In this document: in pieces, positions 47,545 to 58,592 of the stretch
How the letters are laid out: the number at the start of each line of letters is the position of its first letter
Numbering within the stretch: the first letter of the stretch is position 1
Assembly (NCBI GenBank): GCA_018399685.1
Contig: JAGYOK010000003.1
Location: forward strand, 1 to 64,000
Direction of reading: 5' to 3'
Origin: Alphaproteobacteria bacterium
Lineage (GTDB): Bacteria; Pseudomonadota; Alphaproteobacteria; Micavibrionales; Micavibrionaceae
Length of the DNA stretch: 64,000 bases
Program-made: the position numbers and the translations under genes
The notes under the pieces: model-generated
What the model was told of the DNA's origin: nothing
Database searches by the model: none
The model's input: only the letters and a program-made list of their open reading frames with translations

Positions 47545-50415
47545 TCATTTCTTTGTAGAGTTTTGGGTCAGAACCTTTTTTAGATATTGTCCGGTATAGC
47601 TATTTTCGTGGCAGCAAATTTTCTCAGGCGAGCCTGAAAAAACGAGTTTCCCGCCTTTATCGCCACCTTCGGGGCCTATATCAATAATATGATCGGCTGT
47701 TTTGATAACATCCAGATTGTGCTCGATCACGATCACGCTATTACCTTGATCGACCAAAGCATGCAAAACCTCAAGCAATTTTCGCACATCTTCAAAATGC
47801 AAACCGGTTGTAGGCTCGTCAAGAATATAAAGCGTCTTTCCGGTAGAGCGCTTTGATAATTCTTTAGAAAGCTTGATCCGCTGCGCTTCACCGCCGGAAA
47901 GAGTGTTTGCTTGCTGCCCGACTTTTAAATACCCCAGACCAACAGCTCTTAAAGTTTCCATTTTACTTCGAATGACCGGTATGGCCTCAAAAAACTCATA
48001 AGCTTGATTAATGGTCATGTCCAGAACATCGGCAATAGATTTGCCTTTGTGCTTAATTTCCAGTGTTTCCCGGTTATAGCGCCTGCCACGGCAGGATTCG
48101 CATTCAACGTAAATGTCGGGCAGGAAGTGCATTTCTATCTTGATAACGCCGTCTCCCTGACATTTTTCGCAGCGGCCACCCTTAACATTAAAGGAGAAGC
48201 GCCCGGCCTTATAACCACGGACTTTGGCTTCGGGAAGACCTGCAAACCACTCACGAACAGGGGTAAAAGCGCCCGTATATGTCGCTGGATTAGAGCGTGG
48301 AGTGCGCCCGATCGGCGATTGATTAATATCAATGACTTTATCTATATGCTCCAAACCTTTGATTTCATTATAAGGAAGAGGGTGGTCTTTGGACTTCATG
48401 AGGGTTTGGCAAGCCGCGCGATAAAGCGTATCAATTATCAGCGTTGATTTGCCCGAGCCGGAAACACCGGTAATGCAGGTAAAACAACCCAGCGGAATTT
48501 TTACATTTATGTTTTTAAGGTTATTCCCCCGAGCGCCAATAACTTCGAGATATTGCCCTTTTTTACCCTTTCGCCGCTGCGCCGGAACGGGAACGCTCTT
48601 TTCTCCGCGGATATATTGGGCGGTAATACTTTCTTTGCTTTCGAAGACTTTTTCAGGAGTTCCCGAAGCAACAATCTTCCCGCCATGCCTTCCGGCTCCC
48701 GGGCCAATATCTATCAGGAAATCAGCACTACGGATCGCATCTTCATCATGCTCAACCACCAAAACAGTGTTACCCAGATCACGTAATTTTTTAAGAGTCT
48801 CAAGTAACCTGTTGTTATCACGTTGATGTAGGCCGATGGAAGGCTCGTCTAATACATATAAAACACCTGTTAGCCCCGACCCGATCTGCGAAGCTAATCT
48901 GATACGTTGCGATTCCCCACCAGAAAGAGTCCCTGACATACGTGATAGGGTTAAATAATCCAGACCAACATTTATCAGGAATTTGAGGCGATCATTAATT
49001 TCCTTGATAATTTTTTCAGCGATAATGTTTTGTTGCTGCGTCAGCTTATCGGGAAGTCCTGTGAACCACTCATGCGCCTGTGTGATGCTAAAGCGGCTAA
49101 TCTGCCCGATATGCATGTTATCAATCTTTACGGACAGCGTTTCATCTTTAAGTCGGTAACCATTGCACTCCCTGCAATGACGTGACACCATGAAACCGGC
49201 TAATTGCTCACGAACTGCCGTACTATCGGTTTCATTAAAGCGTCTTTTGAGGTTGTTCATGATACCTTCAAATGGCTTGTTGTGCCTCCATGTGCTTGAC
49301 TTCTTGCTCTCATAAACAATGGAAACTGGCTCATCGCCTGAACCGTAAAGCAGAATATCGCGGTGCTCTTTTTTGAGTTTTGCCCATGGCGTGCTGGTGC
49401 TGAATTTGTAATGATCCGCAACGGCTTGTAACGCTTGCATGTAAAAAGGAGCAAAGGTTCTCGACCATGGAACGACCGCGCCATCAATAATAGATTTACT
49501 AATATCCGGCACGACCAGACTTTCATCAAAGTCTGTTTGCTCCCCCAATCCGTCACAATGCGGACAAGCTCCATGCGGAGAGTTAAAGGAAAATAGCCGT
49601 GGCTCTATCTCTGCAATAGTAAAACCGGAAACCGGACAGGAAAATTTCTCGGAAAACAACCTTTCTTCGCCAGAGCTCACATTTTCTGCAATGACCAGCC
49701 CATCCGCGAGCTTTAGTGCTGTCTCAACAGAATCCGCTAAACGCATCTGGAGACTGTCTTTTTGATCTTCACGTATAATCAGCCTGTCAACAACAACCGA
49801 GATATCGTGCTTAATCTGCTTTTCAAGTACGGGAACATCTTCAATCTCGTATAATGTGCCATCAACCTTGACCCGACTAAACCCTTTTGCCTGTAAATCT
49901 TTGAATTCTTTTTTGTATTCACCCTTACGGCCACGGATAACAGGGCTGAGAATATAAAGCCGCGTACCTTCTTCCATCTCTAATATCTGGTCAACAATTT
50001 CGGTTACGCTTTGAGACGTAATCGGCAGTCCGGTAGCCGGAGAATAAGGCACTCCAATACGCGCCCATAACAGACGCATGTAATCATATATCTCTGTAAC
50101 TGTACCAACAGTGGAACGAGGATTCTTGCTTGTAGTTTTTTGCTCAATGGAAATGGCCGGAGATAGCCCCTCGATACTGTCCACATCGGGTTTTTGCATC
50201 ATCTCAAGGAACTGACGGGCGTATGCAGATAGGCTCTCGACATAGCGCCGATGGCCTTCTGCATAGATCGTATCAAATGCCAAAGAAGATTTTCCAGAGC
50301 CAGACAGACCGGTAATCACGGTAAGCTGATCCCGTGGGATGTCTATATTAACACCTTTAAGGTTATGTTGTCGCGCGCCACGCACTTTTATGAACTTGTT
50401 ACTAGACTGAGACAT
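47545..50415 (-). CDS. uvrA: excinuclease ABC subunit A
   Basis: Damage-sensing ATPase of nucleotide excision repair, 956 residues. Two ABC modules, each with Walker A ([28 protein letters not shown]), LSGGE signatures and [11 protein letters not shown] / [11 protein letters not shown]. The C-terminal zinc site CEKCQGDG ... CESCRGRRY is intact. The first zinc site reads CPVSGF then CPHC, so one Cys is Ser; this is common in alphaproteobacteria. The last residues ([10 protein letters not shown]) include a copy of the GGTTCTGACCC repeat seen elsewhere in the window. The diguanylate cyclase gene is upstream on the same strand. Confidence 0.97.
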   Translation of the reverse strand: MSQSSNKFIKVRGARQHNLKGVNIDIPRDQLTVITGLSGSGKSSLAFDTIYAEGHRRYVESLSAYARQFLEMMQKPDVDSIEGLSPAISIEQKTTSKNPRSTVGTVTEIYDYMRLLWARIGVPYSPATGLPITSQSVTEIVDQILEMEEGTRLYILSPVIRGRKGEYKKEFKDLQAKGFSRVKVDGTLYEIEDVPVLEKQIKHDISVVVDRLIIREDQKDSLQMRLADSVETALKLADGLVIAENVSSGEERLFSEKFSCPVSGFTIAEIEPRLFSFNSPHGACPHCDGLGEQTDFDESLVVPDISKSIIDGAVVPWSRTFAPFYMQALQAVADHYKFSTSTPWAKLKKEHRDILLYGSGDEPVSIVYESKKSSTWRHNKPFEGIMNNLKRRFNETDSTAVREQLAGFMVSRHCRECNGYRLKDETLSVKIDNMHIGQISRFSITQAHEWFTGLPDKLTQQQNIIAEKIIKEINDRLKFLINVGLDYLTLSRMSGTLSGGESQRIRLASQIGSGLTGVLYVLDEPSIGLHQRDNNRLLETLKKLRDLGNTVLVVEHDEDAIRSADFLIDIGPGAGRHGGKIVASGTPEKVFESKESITAQYIRGEKSVPVPAQRRKGKKGQYLEVIGARGNNLKNINVKIPLGCFTCITGVSGSGKSTLIIDTLYRAACQTLMKSKDHPLPYNEIKGLEHIDKVIDINQSPIGRTPRSNPATYTGAFTPVREWFAGLPEAKVRGYKAGRFSFNVKGGRCEKCQGDGVIKIEMHFLPDIYVECESCRGRRYNRETLEIKHKGKSIADVLDMTINQAYEFFEAIPVIRSKMETLRAVGLGYLKVGQQANTLSGGEAQRIKLSKELSKRSTGKTLYILDEPTTGLHFEDVRKLLEVLHALVDQGNSVIVIEHNLDVIKTADHIIDIGPEGGDKGGKLVFSGSPEKICCHENSYTGQYLKKVLTQNSTKK

Positions 50416-50476
50416 GAGGCCGAATATGGCTCAAAACAGCGATAAGGGCAATATAAATTAGGGATAGATGATAATG

Positions 50477-51298
50477 TTAGTTTTGTTCTAATGCTTGGTT
50501 TGGTGTTGTGTTGCCATTAATGATATCCCAAACATGCGCTTGTCGCGTATCTTTTCGCCCTTTGTCTTCATAAGTGGCGACCTCGGCGATACTTTGGACA
50601 GCATCATTCATTTCCTTCGGTGATGCATTTGCAGGGAAATCATCCTTGGAAATCATGTATATACCCATCGACATGGTCAATGGACGCTTTTCACCATTAT
50701 GTTCAAAAATGCTCTCGCGAAAAGCCTCTTGGTGACGGTGGAGCGCTAAGCCAAAATTCTTTTTTGCTTCTTCGTCGCTACTGGCAGAAACATCCCGTAA
50801 TATAAGAGCAAATTCATCGCCTCCCCAATGGTAAATAGATTCATCTGCGCGCACTGTATTAGATAATGTGTCACCTATCTGTCGGATAGCATCATCACCG
50901 ACTGCATGAGAATAATCCTCATTGATTTCTTTAAAAGAATCCGCATCAGCAAAGAGAACGGCAAAATGGGCTCTGGCCTCTGTATCACGTAGAACTCTGT
51001 TGATGGTAATACCAAGGTCGCGATCAAACATATGGCGGTTAGGCAACCCAGATACCGGGTTTGTTGAAGCGGTTTTATCTATCTCTATAAGGGTTTTGGC
51101 AAAAAAAAGAACATCATCCGCGTTTTCCAATGTTACAAAACCAGGATTATTCTGCAGATTTTTAGAGGCCTTTTCTATTCTGGCTATCAAGTCTTGTTTT
51201 TTTTCTTCTGCTAAACTGGCGCCGCCAATATCACTAGCGGCCTTTTTTAACTGAGGCGTTAATTCTTTGATTGATTCTTGTAATGTATTATCACTCAT
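50477..51298 (-). CDS. GGDEF diguanylate cyclase (soluble)
   Basis: 273 residues. A helical N-terminus (about 1-70) without recognisable sensor domain precedes a GGDEF domain with an intact GGDEF at 159-163 and PVSGLPNRHMFDRDLG. The inhibitory site normally RxxD before the active site reads RADE, so product inhibition may be absent. No membrane segments: a cytoplasmic c-di-GMP synthase. It lies 61 bases upstream of uvrA on the same strand. Confidence 0.9.
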   Translation of the reverse strand: MSDNTLQESIKELTPQLKKAASDIGGASLAEEKKQDLIARIEKASKNLQNNPGFVTLENADDVLFFAKTLIEIDKTASTNPVSGLPNRHMFDRDLGITINRVLRDTEARAHFAVLFADADSFKEINEDYSHAVGDDAIRQIGDTLSNTVRADESIYHWGGDEFALILRDVSASSDEEAKKNFGLALHRHQEAFRESIFEHNGEKRPLTMSMGIYMISKDDFPANASPKEMNDAVQSIAEVATYEDKGRKDTRQAHVWDIINGNTTPNQALEQN

Positions 51299-51676
51299 AT
51301 TTTATCACCCAAAATCCCGTATTAACTTTTTAACCGCTATTATATTCTGCCGTATAATTATTGCGATAGTGTAAACAAATCCAGAAAAAAAAGCAAAAAT
51401 CGACCTTTAATAAGGCGTATATCCATATCATATATCTATATACCGTATATATTTCCCATATATATACCCCTAAATCTGCCGAATATATGATTGCTCTTCG
51501 AAAAACATCTTAGCACAAAAACTTAAAAAAAGGAAAAAAAACCTATATTTTTTATTTTATAGCAAAATGAACAAATATTGAAGAAAACAGAAGAAAAAGG
51601 GCTTTAGTATCAAACCATGGCGGTCTATACTCCAGTGATTCAATAAAACACTATTTAAACAATGGAGCGTATAGAC
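51299..51676. other. AT-rich region between diguanylate cyclase and ssb
   Basis: About 375 bases without a gene. A dense TATATA-type tract spans about 51415-51470 and is followed by an A-rich stretch to 51600. The divergent cyclase and ssb promoters should lie here. No convincing LexA box was found near ssb. Low-melting DNA could be a regulatory or nucleoid-protein site. Confidence 0.4.
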
Positions 51677-52150
51677 GTGGCAGGTAGCGTTAACAAAGTA
51701 ATTTTAATTGGTAATTTAGGCGCGGATCCAGATGTTCGCACAATGCAATCCGGCGACAAGGTTGTGAACCTTTCTGTTGCTACGTCCGAGAGCTGGAAAG
51801 ACAAAATGACCGGCGAGCGCAAGGAAAAAACCGAGTGGCATCGCGTGGTTATCTTCAATAAAGGGCTAGTAACCGTATGTGAAAACTACCTTAAAAAAGG
51901 TGCAAAAGTTTACATAGAAGGCCAGATTGAAACGCGTAAATGGCAGGATCAAAGCGGACAGGATAAATACACGACAGAGATAGTCTTGCGCCCGTTCCGC
52001 GGAGAGATGACTATGCTGGACAGCCGCGGCGGCGGTTCTGGTGGCGGATCTTTCGCTGATAGTGGTTCTTCAAGCTATGATGCCGGAGGCGCTGACTCTG
52101 GAAAGGGTTTTGCTACTACAGACGGGATGGATGATGAAATTCCATTTTAG
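51677..52150 (+). CDS. ssb: single-stranded DNA-binding protein
   Basis: 157 residues from the GTG at 51677. This start gives the family N-terminus (M)[14 protein letters not shown] and has GGAG (51664-51667) nine bases upstream. An ATG at 51662 would add five residues and has no ribosome site; the GGAG overlaps that ATG. OB-fold motifs NLGADPDVR and [10 protein letters not shown], a Gly/Ser linker, and the C-terminal DDEIPF tip that recruits partners are present. Confidence 0.95.
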   Translation: MAGSVNKVILIGNLGADPDVRTMQSGDKVVNLSVATSESWKDKMTGERKEKTEWHRVVIFNKGLVTVCENYLKKGAKVYIEGQIETRKWQDQSGQDKYTTEIVLRPFRGEMTMLDSRGGGSGGGSFADSGSSSYDAGGADSGKGFATTDGMDDEIPF

Positions 52151-52210
52151 TTTGCAGAAAAATAAGAGCAAACATAAATAACTATAAAAATGATTAGGAA
52201 AGGCAGGTTT

Positions 52211-52834
52211 ATGAATATTTCTGGACAGTTAAGGCGCTGGGTGGCAGGCGGAATTTGTATTTGCGTATTAGGGATGTTTTCAAGTCCGGGATATTCTCAA
52301 GACGGAGAAGCTCTGGACGCCGATTCGCTTTTAATGAATAAAAAAACAAATACTCAGCCAGATACTCAGCCTCCGGTACAAAAAGTTGAAACCGCCGATA
52401 AGAATCAGGACGTTTTAAAAGAAGCTGAAAAAGAGATGGAAAAAGCTCTAGCTGATGCAAAGGCCGAAAATGAAAACAAGGAAGTCCTCGCCGAAAAAAT
52501 TAAGCTTGCTAAAGAAATGCATAATATCCGCCCGACAAGAGTGCAGGTTGACTCCGCTATTCGGCAGGCTGCTATGAATTTTCCTGAAGAGGAAAGAGTA
52601 AAATTCATCTCAGCGATGGGATCAATGCTGAACTATAATGCAATAGAAAGAATATCTATTGACGCAATGGTTGAGACTTATTCCCACAAAGAGCTTGAGT
52701 CCATGGTAGAGTATTTTTCAAAGCCAGAGGCAAAGACTGCGTCAAAGAAAATTGCGCCTTGGGCAATGAAGGTTCAGCCAGAAATTGTTCACATGATTGA
52801 TCGTGCAATGATGCGCCTTAGGACGGGACAGTGA
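52211..52834 (+). CDS. DUF2059 exported protein
   Basis: 207 residues from the ATG at 52211 (AGGAAAGG seven bases upstream), with a signal peptide ending about YSQ-DG. A Lys/Glu-rich linker follows, then the DUF2059 domain (AIERISIDAMVETYSHKELESMVEYFSKPEAK, given here only as its parts VETYSHKEL and YFSKPEAK). Periplasmic; function of the family unknown. Between ssb and gyrA. Confidence 0.82.
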   Translation: MNISGQLRRWVAGGICICVLGMFSSPGYSQDGEALDADSLLMNKKTNTQPDTQPPVQKVETADKNQDVLKEAEKEMEKALADAKAENENKEVLAEKIKLAKEMHNIRPTRVQVDSAIRQAAMNFPEEERVKFISAMGSMLNYNAIERISIDAMVETYSHKELESMVEYFSKPEAKTASKKIAPWAMKVQPEIVHMIDRAMMRLRTGQ

Positions 52835-52992
52835 TTTTTGCAAGCTCCTGTAATCTGGTGCATATTAGACCCGATTAAAGGTCAAAAGTAATACATATTT
52901 AATTGTTTACCGTTGGCAGTTTGCTGACGATAGACTTAATAAAACAAGCTAAGAAATAAGCTAAAAAATAAGCATTGTGAGTATAAATAAAA

Positions 52993-55782
52993 ATGAGTGA
53001 TGACCTGACCCCTATAGATGTAACAGAAGATTCTCAGCCAAGTATTTCGCTTGAAGAGGAGATGAAGCAGTCATATCTCGATTATGCGATGAGTGTAATC
53101 GTTTCTCGTGCGCTGCCCGATGTGCGCGATGGTTTAAAACCGGTGCACCGGCGCATTTTATATGCGATGCGTGTTGGTGGTTATACCTCTGATAAATCCT
53201 ACAAAAAATCGGCTCGTATCGTCGGTGACGTTATGGGTAAGTATCATCCGCACGGGGATGCCGCTATTTATGACTCACTGGTACGTATGGCTCAACCATG
53301 GTCATTGCGTCTCCCGCTTATAGACGGGCAGGGAAACTTTGGTTCGATGGACGGAGACAGTCCCGCGGCCATGCGTTATACCGAAGCGCGTCTTGAAAAA
53401 GCGGCAGAATGTGTGCTGCTGGACATTGATAAAGAAACCGTCGACTTCCAACCCAACTATGATGAAAGCGAGAGGGAGCCAAACGTTCTTCCTTCAAGAG
53501 TTCCTAACTTGCTGGTCAATGGAGCAGGCGGTATCGCTGTGGGTATGGCAACCAACATTCCTCCCCATAATCTGGTCGAGGTGGTTAATGCTTGTTGTGC
53601 GATGGTCGAAAATCCGGACATCACAACTGAAGAAATTATGCAGATTATACCGGGGCCGGACTTCCCAACGGGAGGGCAAATTCTTGGCCGGGTAGGCATT
53701 AACAGCGCATACCATACCGGAAACGGGTCAGTTAAGATGCGTGCCAAGACCTCGTTCGAGCAAATGGGCAAGCGTGAAGCTATTATCGTTCATGAAGTTC
53801 CTTATCAGGTTAACAAGGGGAAATTGCTTGAACGTCTGGGTGAGGTTGGCCGTGAAAAGATTGTTGAAGATATTCACGAAATTCGCGATGAGTCCGACCG
53901 TGAAGGTGTGCGCGTAGTTATTGAGCTTAAAGTAGGCGCAAATGCGGATGTAGTGCTTAATCAGCTCTATAAATACACCGCTTTGCAAACGAACTTTGCC
54001 TGTAACATGGTGGCTTTACATAATGGTAAACCACAAATAATGATTTTGCGCGACATGCTTAAAGCATTCGTTGCCTTCCGCGAAGAAGTTATTACAAGGC
54101 GGACAATCTATGATTTGGGCAAAGCACGTGACCGCGCGCATGTCTTGGCTGGTTTAGCGGTTGCCGTAACGAATATTGACGAAATTATTGCTTTAATTCG
54201 TAACGCCCCCAACCCGACTGTAGCGCGCGAGGGTTTGCTTGCAAAACGCTGGCCGGTTCATGATGTTGCCCCTATGATTGCTTTGATTGATGATCCTGAG
54301 TATCCGGTTCATGAGGACGGCACTTACCAGATGTCAGAGACGCAGGCGCGAGCCATTTTGGATTTACGTCTCCACAAACTCACAGGCCTTGAGCGTGAAA
54401 AAATCGGCGGAGAGCTGAAGGAAATTACGGATTTAATTTCAGAATTGCTTTTGATCTTGAGAGATCGCTCCAAGCTGCTTGAGGTGTTGGTAGAGGAGCT
54501 AAAAGAGGTCAGAGATCGCTTTGGCACGCCACGCCGAACGCAGCTTGTAGACGCAGAATTCGAAGTTGACATCGAAGACCTTATCGCCCGTGAAGACATG
54601 GTAGTGACAATCACCCACGGAGGCTACGTCAAGCGCGTTCCGCTAAGCACCTACCGTGCACAGCGCCGTGGAGGTAAAGGGCGCTCTGGCATGTCAATGA
54701 AGGACGAGGATTTTATCTCTGATTTATTTGTGGCCAGCACGCACACTCCGATTCTTTTCTTTACATCGCGTGGCCTTGTCCATCGAATGAAAGTATATCA
54801 GTTGCCTTTGGCTACGCCGCAAAGCAGAGGAAAAGCGCTGGTAAATCTGTTGCCGCTGGAAAAAGACGAAAACGTCAGTGTCTACCTGCGCATGCCCGAG
54901 GATGAAGATGTCTGGGACAGGCTGGATCTTATGTTTGCAACCAGCCATGGCTCGGTTCGTAGAAATAAACTCTCGGATTTCAAGAATATTCGCTCAAATG
55001 GTTTGATTGCCATGAAACTTGGTGATGATGAGAATCTGGTTTCTGTCCGTATATGTAAAGAAAATGAAGATGTGTTGCTGGCAACACGTAAGGGTAAAGC
55101 TATTCGCTTCCCTGTTACAGATGTTCGCGTGTTTACCGGTCGTACTTCTACAGGTGTGCGTGGTATCAGAATTAAAGAAAAAGGCGATGAGGTTATCTCG
55201 ATGTCAATTCTGAAACATGTTGATATGACACCGGAAGAACGCATGGCTTACTTGAGAAGCGCGGATATGATGCTTGGATCTGCGCATGGTGAAGAAGCCA
55301 CAGAAACAGAAATGAGTGATTTTCAGCTTTCCCCTGAGCGCTTTCAGGAGCTGTTTGAGCAAGAGCAGCTATTACTCACGGTTTCCAATAAAGGCTTTGG
55401 TAAACGCACATCCGCCTATGAATACCGTGTATCTGGTAGAGGGGGGCAGGGCGTTGCAAATATGTCTTTAACCCGTAAAAATGGTGGAAATGTTGTGGCA
55501 ACCTTCCCTGTCACAGACAGCCACCAGATTATGCTGGTAACTGATGGCGGCCAGTTGATCCGTACTCAGGTTAGCTCTATTCGTACTACAGGCAGGAGCG
55601 CTCAGGGCGTCACCATCTTCAAGGTTGATAAAGGTGAGAACGTCGTTTCTGTTGCCTGGCTTGTAGAAGACGAAGACGACGATGCAAATGATGATGTGGT
55701 AATCCCGGCAGATGAGGAAATTGCTACAGGCTCAAAAACTTCGGATGAATCTGACGTTATTATCCCGAACGAAGATGAGTAA
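52993..55782 (+). CDS. gyrA: DNA gyrase subunit A
   Basis: 929 residues with DNA-breakage Tyr129 in [10 protein letters not shown], and six C-terminal beta-pinwheel repeats including the GyrA box QRRGGKG. The quinolone region reads [17 protein letters not shown], so Ala90 and Asp94 occupy the E. coli Ser83 and Asp87 positions. An extra acidic tail (DEDDDAND) ends the protein. coaD follows nine bases after the stop; likely one transcript. Confidence 0.98.
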   Translation: MSDDLTPIDVTEDSQPSISLEEEMKQSYLDYAMSVIVSRALPDVRDGLKPVHRRILYAMRVGGYTSDKSYKKSARIVGDVMGKYHPHGDAAIYDSLVRMAQPWSLRLPLIDGQGNFGSMDGDSPAAMRYTEARLEKAAECVLLDIDKETVDFQPNYDESEREPNVLPSRVPNLLVNGAGGIAVGMATNIPPHNLVEVVNACCAMVENPDITTEEIMQIIPGPDFPTGGQILGRVGINSAYHTGNGSVKMRAKTSFEQMGKREAIIVHEVPYQVNKGKLLERLGEVGREKIVEDIHEIRDESDREGVRVVIELKVGANADVVLNQLYKYTALQTNFACNMVALHNGKPQIMILRDMLKAFVAFREEVITRRTIYDLGKARDRAHVLAGLAVAVTNIDEIIALIRNAPNPTVAREGLLAKRWPVHDVAPMIALIDDPEYPVHEDGTYQMSETQARAILDLRLHKLTGLEREKIGGELKEITDLISELLLILRDRSKLLEVLVEELKEVRDRFGTPRRTQLVDAEFEVDIEDLIAREDMVVTITHGGYVKRVPLSTYRAQRRGGKGRSGMSMKDEDFISDLFVASTHTPILFFTSRGLVHRMKVYQLPLATPQSRGKALVNLLPLEKDENVSVYLRMPEDEDVWDRLDLMFATSHGSVRRNKLSDFKNIRSNGLIAMKLGDDENLVSVRICKENEDVLLATRKGKAIRFPVTDVRVFTGRTSTGVRGIRIKEKGDEVISMSILKHVDMTPEERMAYLRSADMMLGSAHGEEATETEMSDFQLSPERFQELFEQEQLLLTVSNKGFGKRTSAYEYRVSGRGGQGVANMSLTRKNGGNVVATFPVTDSHQIMLVTDGGQLIRTQVSSIRTTGRSAQGVTIFKVDKGENVVSVAWLVEDEDDDANDDVVIPADEEIATGSKTSDESDVIIPNEDE

Positions 55783-55791
55783 GGGAAGTAT

Positions 55792-56304
55792 ATGAGTAGC
55801 TCAAATAAGTATATTACCGGTATATATCCCGGATCGTTTGATCCTGTCACAAAAGGACATTTGCATCTAATCGGCCGCGCCAGCCATATTGTCGATAAGC
55901 TGATTGTTGCTGTCGCCGAGAACGTCAACAAAAAACCGCTATTTTCATTAGAAGAGCGGTATGAAATGCTTAAGTGTGATATTGATCACATGATCGACAA
56001 GGGTTGTTGTGAAATTGAGGTAACAACTTTTAGCACGTTATTGGTTCATTATGCGGAAGAGGTTAAAGCTTCGTACATTATTAGAGGGCTGCGCGCTGTC
56101 TCTGACTTTGAATATGAATTTCAATTAACAGGTATGAATGCTAAATTAGACCCGGATATTGAGACATTATTCTTGATGGCTTCGGACAAGTGGCAGTTCG
56201 TATCCTCTTCTTTTGTAAAGGAAATTTCATACCTGCATGGTGATGTTAGTGCCTTTGTAACCCCCCAGGTGGAAGAGCATTTAAATAAAAAGTTCAAAAA
56301 TTAG
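55792..56304 (+). CDS. coaD: phosphopantetheine adenylyltransferase
   Basis: Penultimate enzyme of CoA synthesis. 170 residues with the nucleotidyl motif GSFDPVTKGH (to His23), RGLRAVSDFEYE and the SSSFVKEI motif. Nine bases after gyrA with AAGGGA before its ATG. Usual neighbour of gyrA in alphaproteobacteria. Confidence 0.96.
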   Translation: MSSSNKYITGIYPGSFDPVTKGHLHLIGRASHIVDKLIVAVAENVNKKPLFSLEERYEMLKCDIDHMIDKGCCEIEVTTFSTLLVHYAEEVKASYIIRGLRAVSDFEYEFQLTGMNAKLDPDIETLFLMASDKWQFVSSSFVKEISYLHGDVSAFVTPQVEEHLNKKFKN

Positions 56305-56315
56305 CACACAATAAC

Positions 56316-56344
56316 TTGACGAAAAGCAATGAAATCCATATTGT
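56316..56344 (+). promoter_or_regulatory. tRNA-Lys promoter
   Basis: TTGACG (56316-56321), 17-bp spacer, TATTGT (56339-56344): near-consensus sigma-70 promoter 39 bases before the tRNA-Lys gene. Confidence 0.6.
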
Positions 56345-56383
56345 GCACCAATTCAAACGGTCACCCCGTTATTTTGATATAGT

Positions 56384-56459
56384 GATCGCGTAGCTCAGCC
56401 GGTAGAGCAACTGACTTTTAATCAGTAGGTCCGGGGTTCGAATCCCCGCGCGATCACCA
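56384..56459 (+). tRNA. tRNA-Lys (anticodon TTT)
   Basis: A 76-base tRNA: acceptor GATCGCG / CGCGATC, D-arm with GCTCAGCCGGTAGAGC, anticodon stem CTGAC-TTTTAAT-CAG loop with TTT, T-arm CCGGGGTTCGAATCCCCG, discriminator A and encoded CCA. Its 3' part (56413-56459) is duplicated at 61819-61865, bounding a genomic island, and integration kept the tRNA intact. Confidence 0.97.
56413..56459. repeat. attL: 47-bp core, 3' half of tRNA-Lys
   Basis: The last 47 bases of tRNA-Lys, from the anticodon stem through CCA, recur exactly at 61819-61865. The copies mark the ends of the island. The first base before each copy and the base after (C and T) differ, so 47 bp is the full core. Confidence 0.9.
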
Positions 56460-56776
56460 CTTTCCCGCTAATCGACATTCTCATGGGACACTGGTGGGGC
56501 ACTAAGCAGCAAGAAGCTGCAACAATCCATACAAATAATTCATTCATTATTTTTCTGTTACGAAACCTATATATTTTAGGGCTTTGTAGGTGGAAACATG
56601 AACAGGTTTTGAGTGCTTTTTGGGCTTTTAATGCCCCTCGAGTGCCCCATACGATAGTTTTTATATTCTAAATTATTGTTATAAAACGTTAATAATAATT
56701 ATACCTACTGATTGTATGTCAGTGGTTGCTATTTCTTGCTGTTTATTATAGCCTTTTGTAATTCGCAGGCGAAGGG
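56460..56776. other. island left end with phased boxes, no gene
   Basis: The 316 bases before the integrase gene are AT-rich and gene-free. Two TGGGGCACT-like boxes (56484-56492 with one mismatch; 56495-56503 exact) are 11 bp apart, and a reverse-strand copy is at 56641-56649. These fit integrase arm sites or an excisionase site. The integrase promoter should lie in 56660-56770. Confidence 0.55.
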
Positions 56777-57847
56777 ATGAATATGGCAAACATAGAAAAG
56801 CGAAAAAATGGAGACGGTGAGGTATCATATAGGGTAAAAGTACGCCTCAAAGGATACCCAGCGCAATCTGCGACATTTAAGCGTTTAACTGATGCTAAAA
56901 AATGGGCGGTGCACACAGAGGCCAGTATCAGAGAAGGGCGCCATTTCAAGCACGCAGAAGCCAAAAAGCACACAGTTGCAGACCTAGTAGACCGCTACAT
57001 TAAACAAGTAGTGCCCCGTAAAGGTAAAAGCGCAGCGCGAGATTATAAGCAACAACTCGAATACTGGAAAAGCGAGTTAGGACATGTGCTGTTATCAGAT
57101 TTAACTGCGGCGGCTATTGTAGAAAAACGTGAGATACTCGCTAGCGGCATGACCAATAGAGGCCAAAGAAGTCCCGCAACAGTTAATCGTTACCTTTCAT
57201 CCTTAAGCCATGCTTGCACTATTGCTGTGAAAGAATGGGGGTGGATGGAGGATAGCCCTGTGCGTAAAGTTTCTAAGCTCAAAGAACCTAGAGGCCGAGT
57301 GCGTTTTTTGAGCGATGAAGAAAGAACTGCATTGCTTGAGAGTAGTAAAAACACTTCGTACCCGCACTTACATTTAATCGTAGTGCTAGCGTTAAGCACG
57401 GGAGCGCGTAAGGGCGAGATAATGAATCTGCGCTGGGGTGATATAGATAAAGCCAGAACAAAAATCATATTACACGAAACGAAAAACGGAGAGCGTAGGG
57501 TAATTCCCTTAACGGGATATGCAAAGCAGCTTATTTTAGAGCATGAGAAGGTTCGCCGTATTGATACGGATATGCTTTTTCCATCCAAAACAGGCCGCAC
57601 TCCATTTGATATAAAAAAGAGCTGGAATGCTGCGCTGGATGCGGCAGAAATTAAAGATTTCCGTTTCCATGATTTGCGTCATAGTGCTGCAAGTTATCTC
57701 GCAATGAATGGTGCAAGCCCAGCGGAGATAGCGGGTGTCTTAGGCCATAAGACCCTGCAAATGGTCAAACGCTACGCCCATTTATCAGAGGCTCATACAA
57801 GCTCTGTTGTGGAAAGCATGAACGAAAGGATTTTTGGAAGTGAGTGA
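56777..57847 (+). CDS. tyrosine site-specific integrase
   Basis: 356-residue phage-type integrase. The N-terminal arm-binding domain (about 1-60), core-binding SAM-like domain (about 65-165) and catalytic domain with Arg211 (STGARKGEI), His298 and Arg301 (HDLRHSAA), His324 (LGHKT) and Tyr333 (KRYAHL) are complete. It is the first gene inside the tRNA-Lys end of the island, pointing inward, as usual for such elements. The next gene overlaps its 3' end. Apparently functional. Confidence 0.95.
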   Translation: MNMANIEKRKNGDGEVSYRVKVRLKGYPAQSATFKRLTDAKKWAVHTEASIREGRHFKHAEAKKHTVADLVDRYIKQVVPRKGKSAARDYKQQLEYWKSELGHVLLSDLTAAAIVEKREILASGMTNRGQRSPATVNRYLSSLSHACTIAVKEWGWMEDSPVRKVSKLKEPRGRVRFLSDEERTALLESSKNTSYPHLHLIVVLALSTGARKGEIMNLRWGDIDKARTKIILHETKNGERRVIPLTGYAKQLILEHEKVRRIDTDMLFPSKTGRTPFDIKKSWNAALDAAEIKDFRFHDLRHSAASYLAMNGASPAEIAGVLGHKTLQMVKRYAHLSEAHTSSVVESMNERIFGSE

Positions 57848-58475
57848 AGAGGATATTAAATATCAGCTACAGCAACTTTTTATAGACTTCAATATTCAAG
57901 AACCGCCTAATTTTTATGAAGAATTTATGTCTGTGCTTTTCTTCCCTAAATCTGTGTTAGAGAGTATGAAAAATCAGCGCAATATGGGTTTCCTTAGAGC
58001 TTTAAATAATTATGAGAAAGACTACCATGATCTAAAAAACAGTTTAGAAACAGCATTAGAGATATTGAAAACTCCACTTTTTAGGCAGCAACTATCATTC
58101 TGTTTTTATAAAAACTTAAACGAAGACAAAAAGGATAAGGGGGCAGAAGAATATTCTAAGAAGGAACTGGATGAATATATTTCAGGAATAAAACAAATAG
58201 AGGAACTACTTAATGAGAGTCAAGACAGGTTCACTCTTCCCAAAAAAAAGCCCGGACCTCAAAATAAAAATAAACTTATATTAGCCTCTAATTTGGGTTT
58301 TTTAATGATACATGCGTTAGAAAAATTTCCAACGACAACACAAGAAGGGTTTTTTGAACGGTTATATCTCATTGCTTGTGAAGAAATCGGTATATCATCC
58401 CCAGGAGATACTGACAGAATAATGTCTAAGACAATAAAAGACCTAAAGCAGATTCATAACTACGAAGCCTGTTAA
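57840..58475 (+). CDS. island protein, unknown
   Basis: About 211 residues, AT-rich codons. The start is taken as the GTG at 57840 with AAAGGA nine bases before it; a TTG at 57834 is an alternative, and either overlaps the integrase 3' end. Charged and helical, with no signal peptide and no family I recognise. A Lys-rich stretch (PKKKPGPQNKNKL) lies near the middle. Translational overlap with the integrase suggests a linked role in the island's mobility. Confidence 0.65.
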   Translation: MSEEDIKYQLQQLFIDFNIQEPPNFYEEFMSVLFFPKSVLESMKNQRNMGFLRALNNYEKDYHDLKNSLETALEILKTPLFRQQLSFCFYKNLNEDKKDKGAEEYSKKELDEYISGIKQIEELLNESQDRFTLPKKKPGPQNKNKLILASNLGFLMIHALEKFPTTTQEGFFERLYLIACEEIGISSPGDTDRIMSKTIKDLKQIHNYEAC

Positions 58476-58592
58476 ATAAACAGCAAAAAGTGCTAATAAC
58501 TCACTGCTCCATATTTTTTTGTATATGCAAATATGCTCCTGAATCGACAACACACATGAGAGTTGTTGAATAACTCTAAAAAAGGAGCATAT

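Noticed and set aside
50004-50415. LexA box upstream of uvrA
   Set aside because: GTTAG-type matches have wrong spacing (N5, not N7) to be called.
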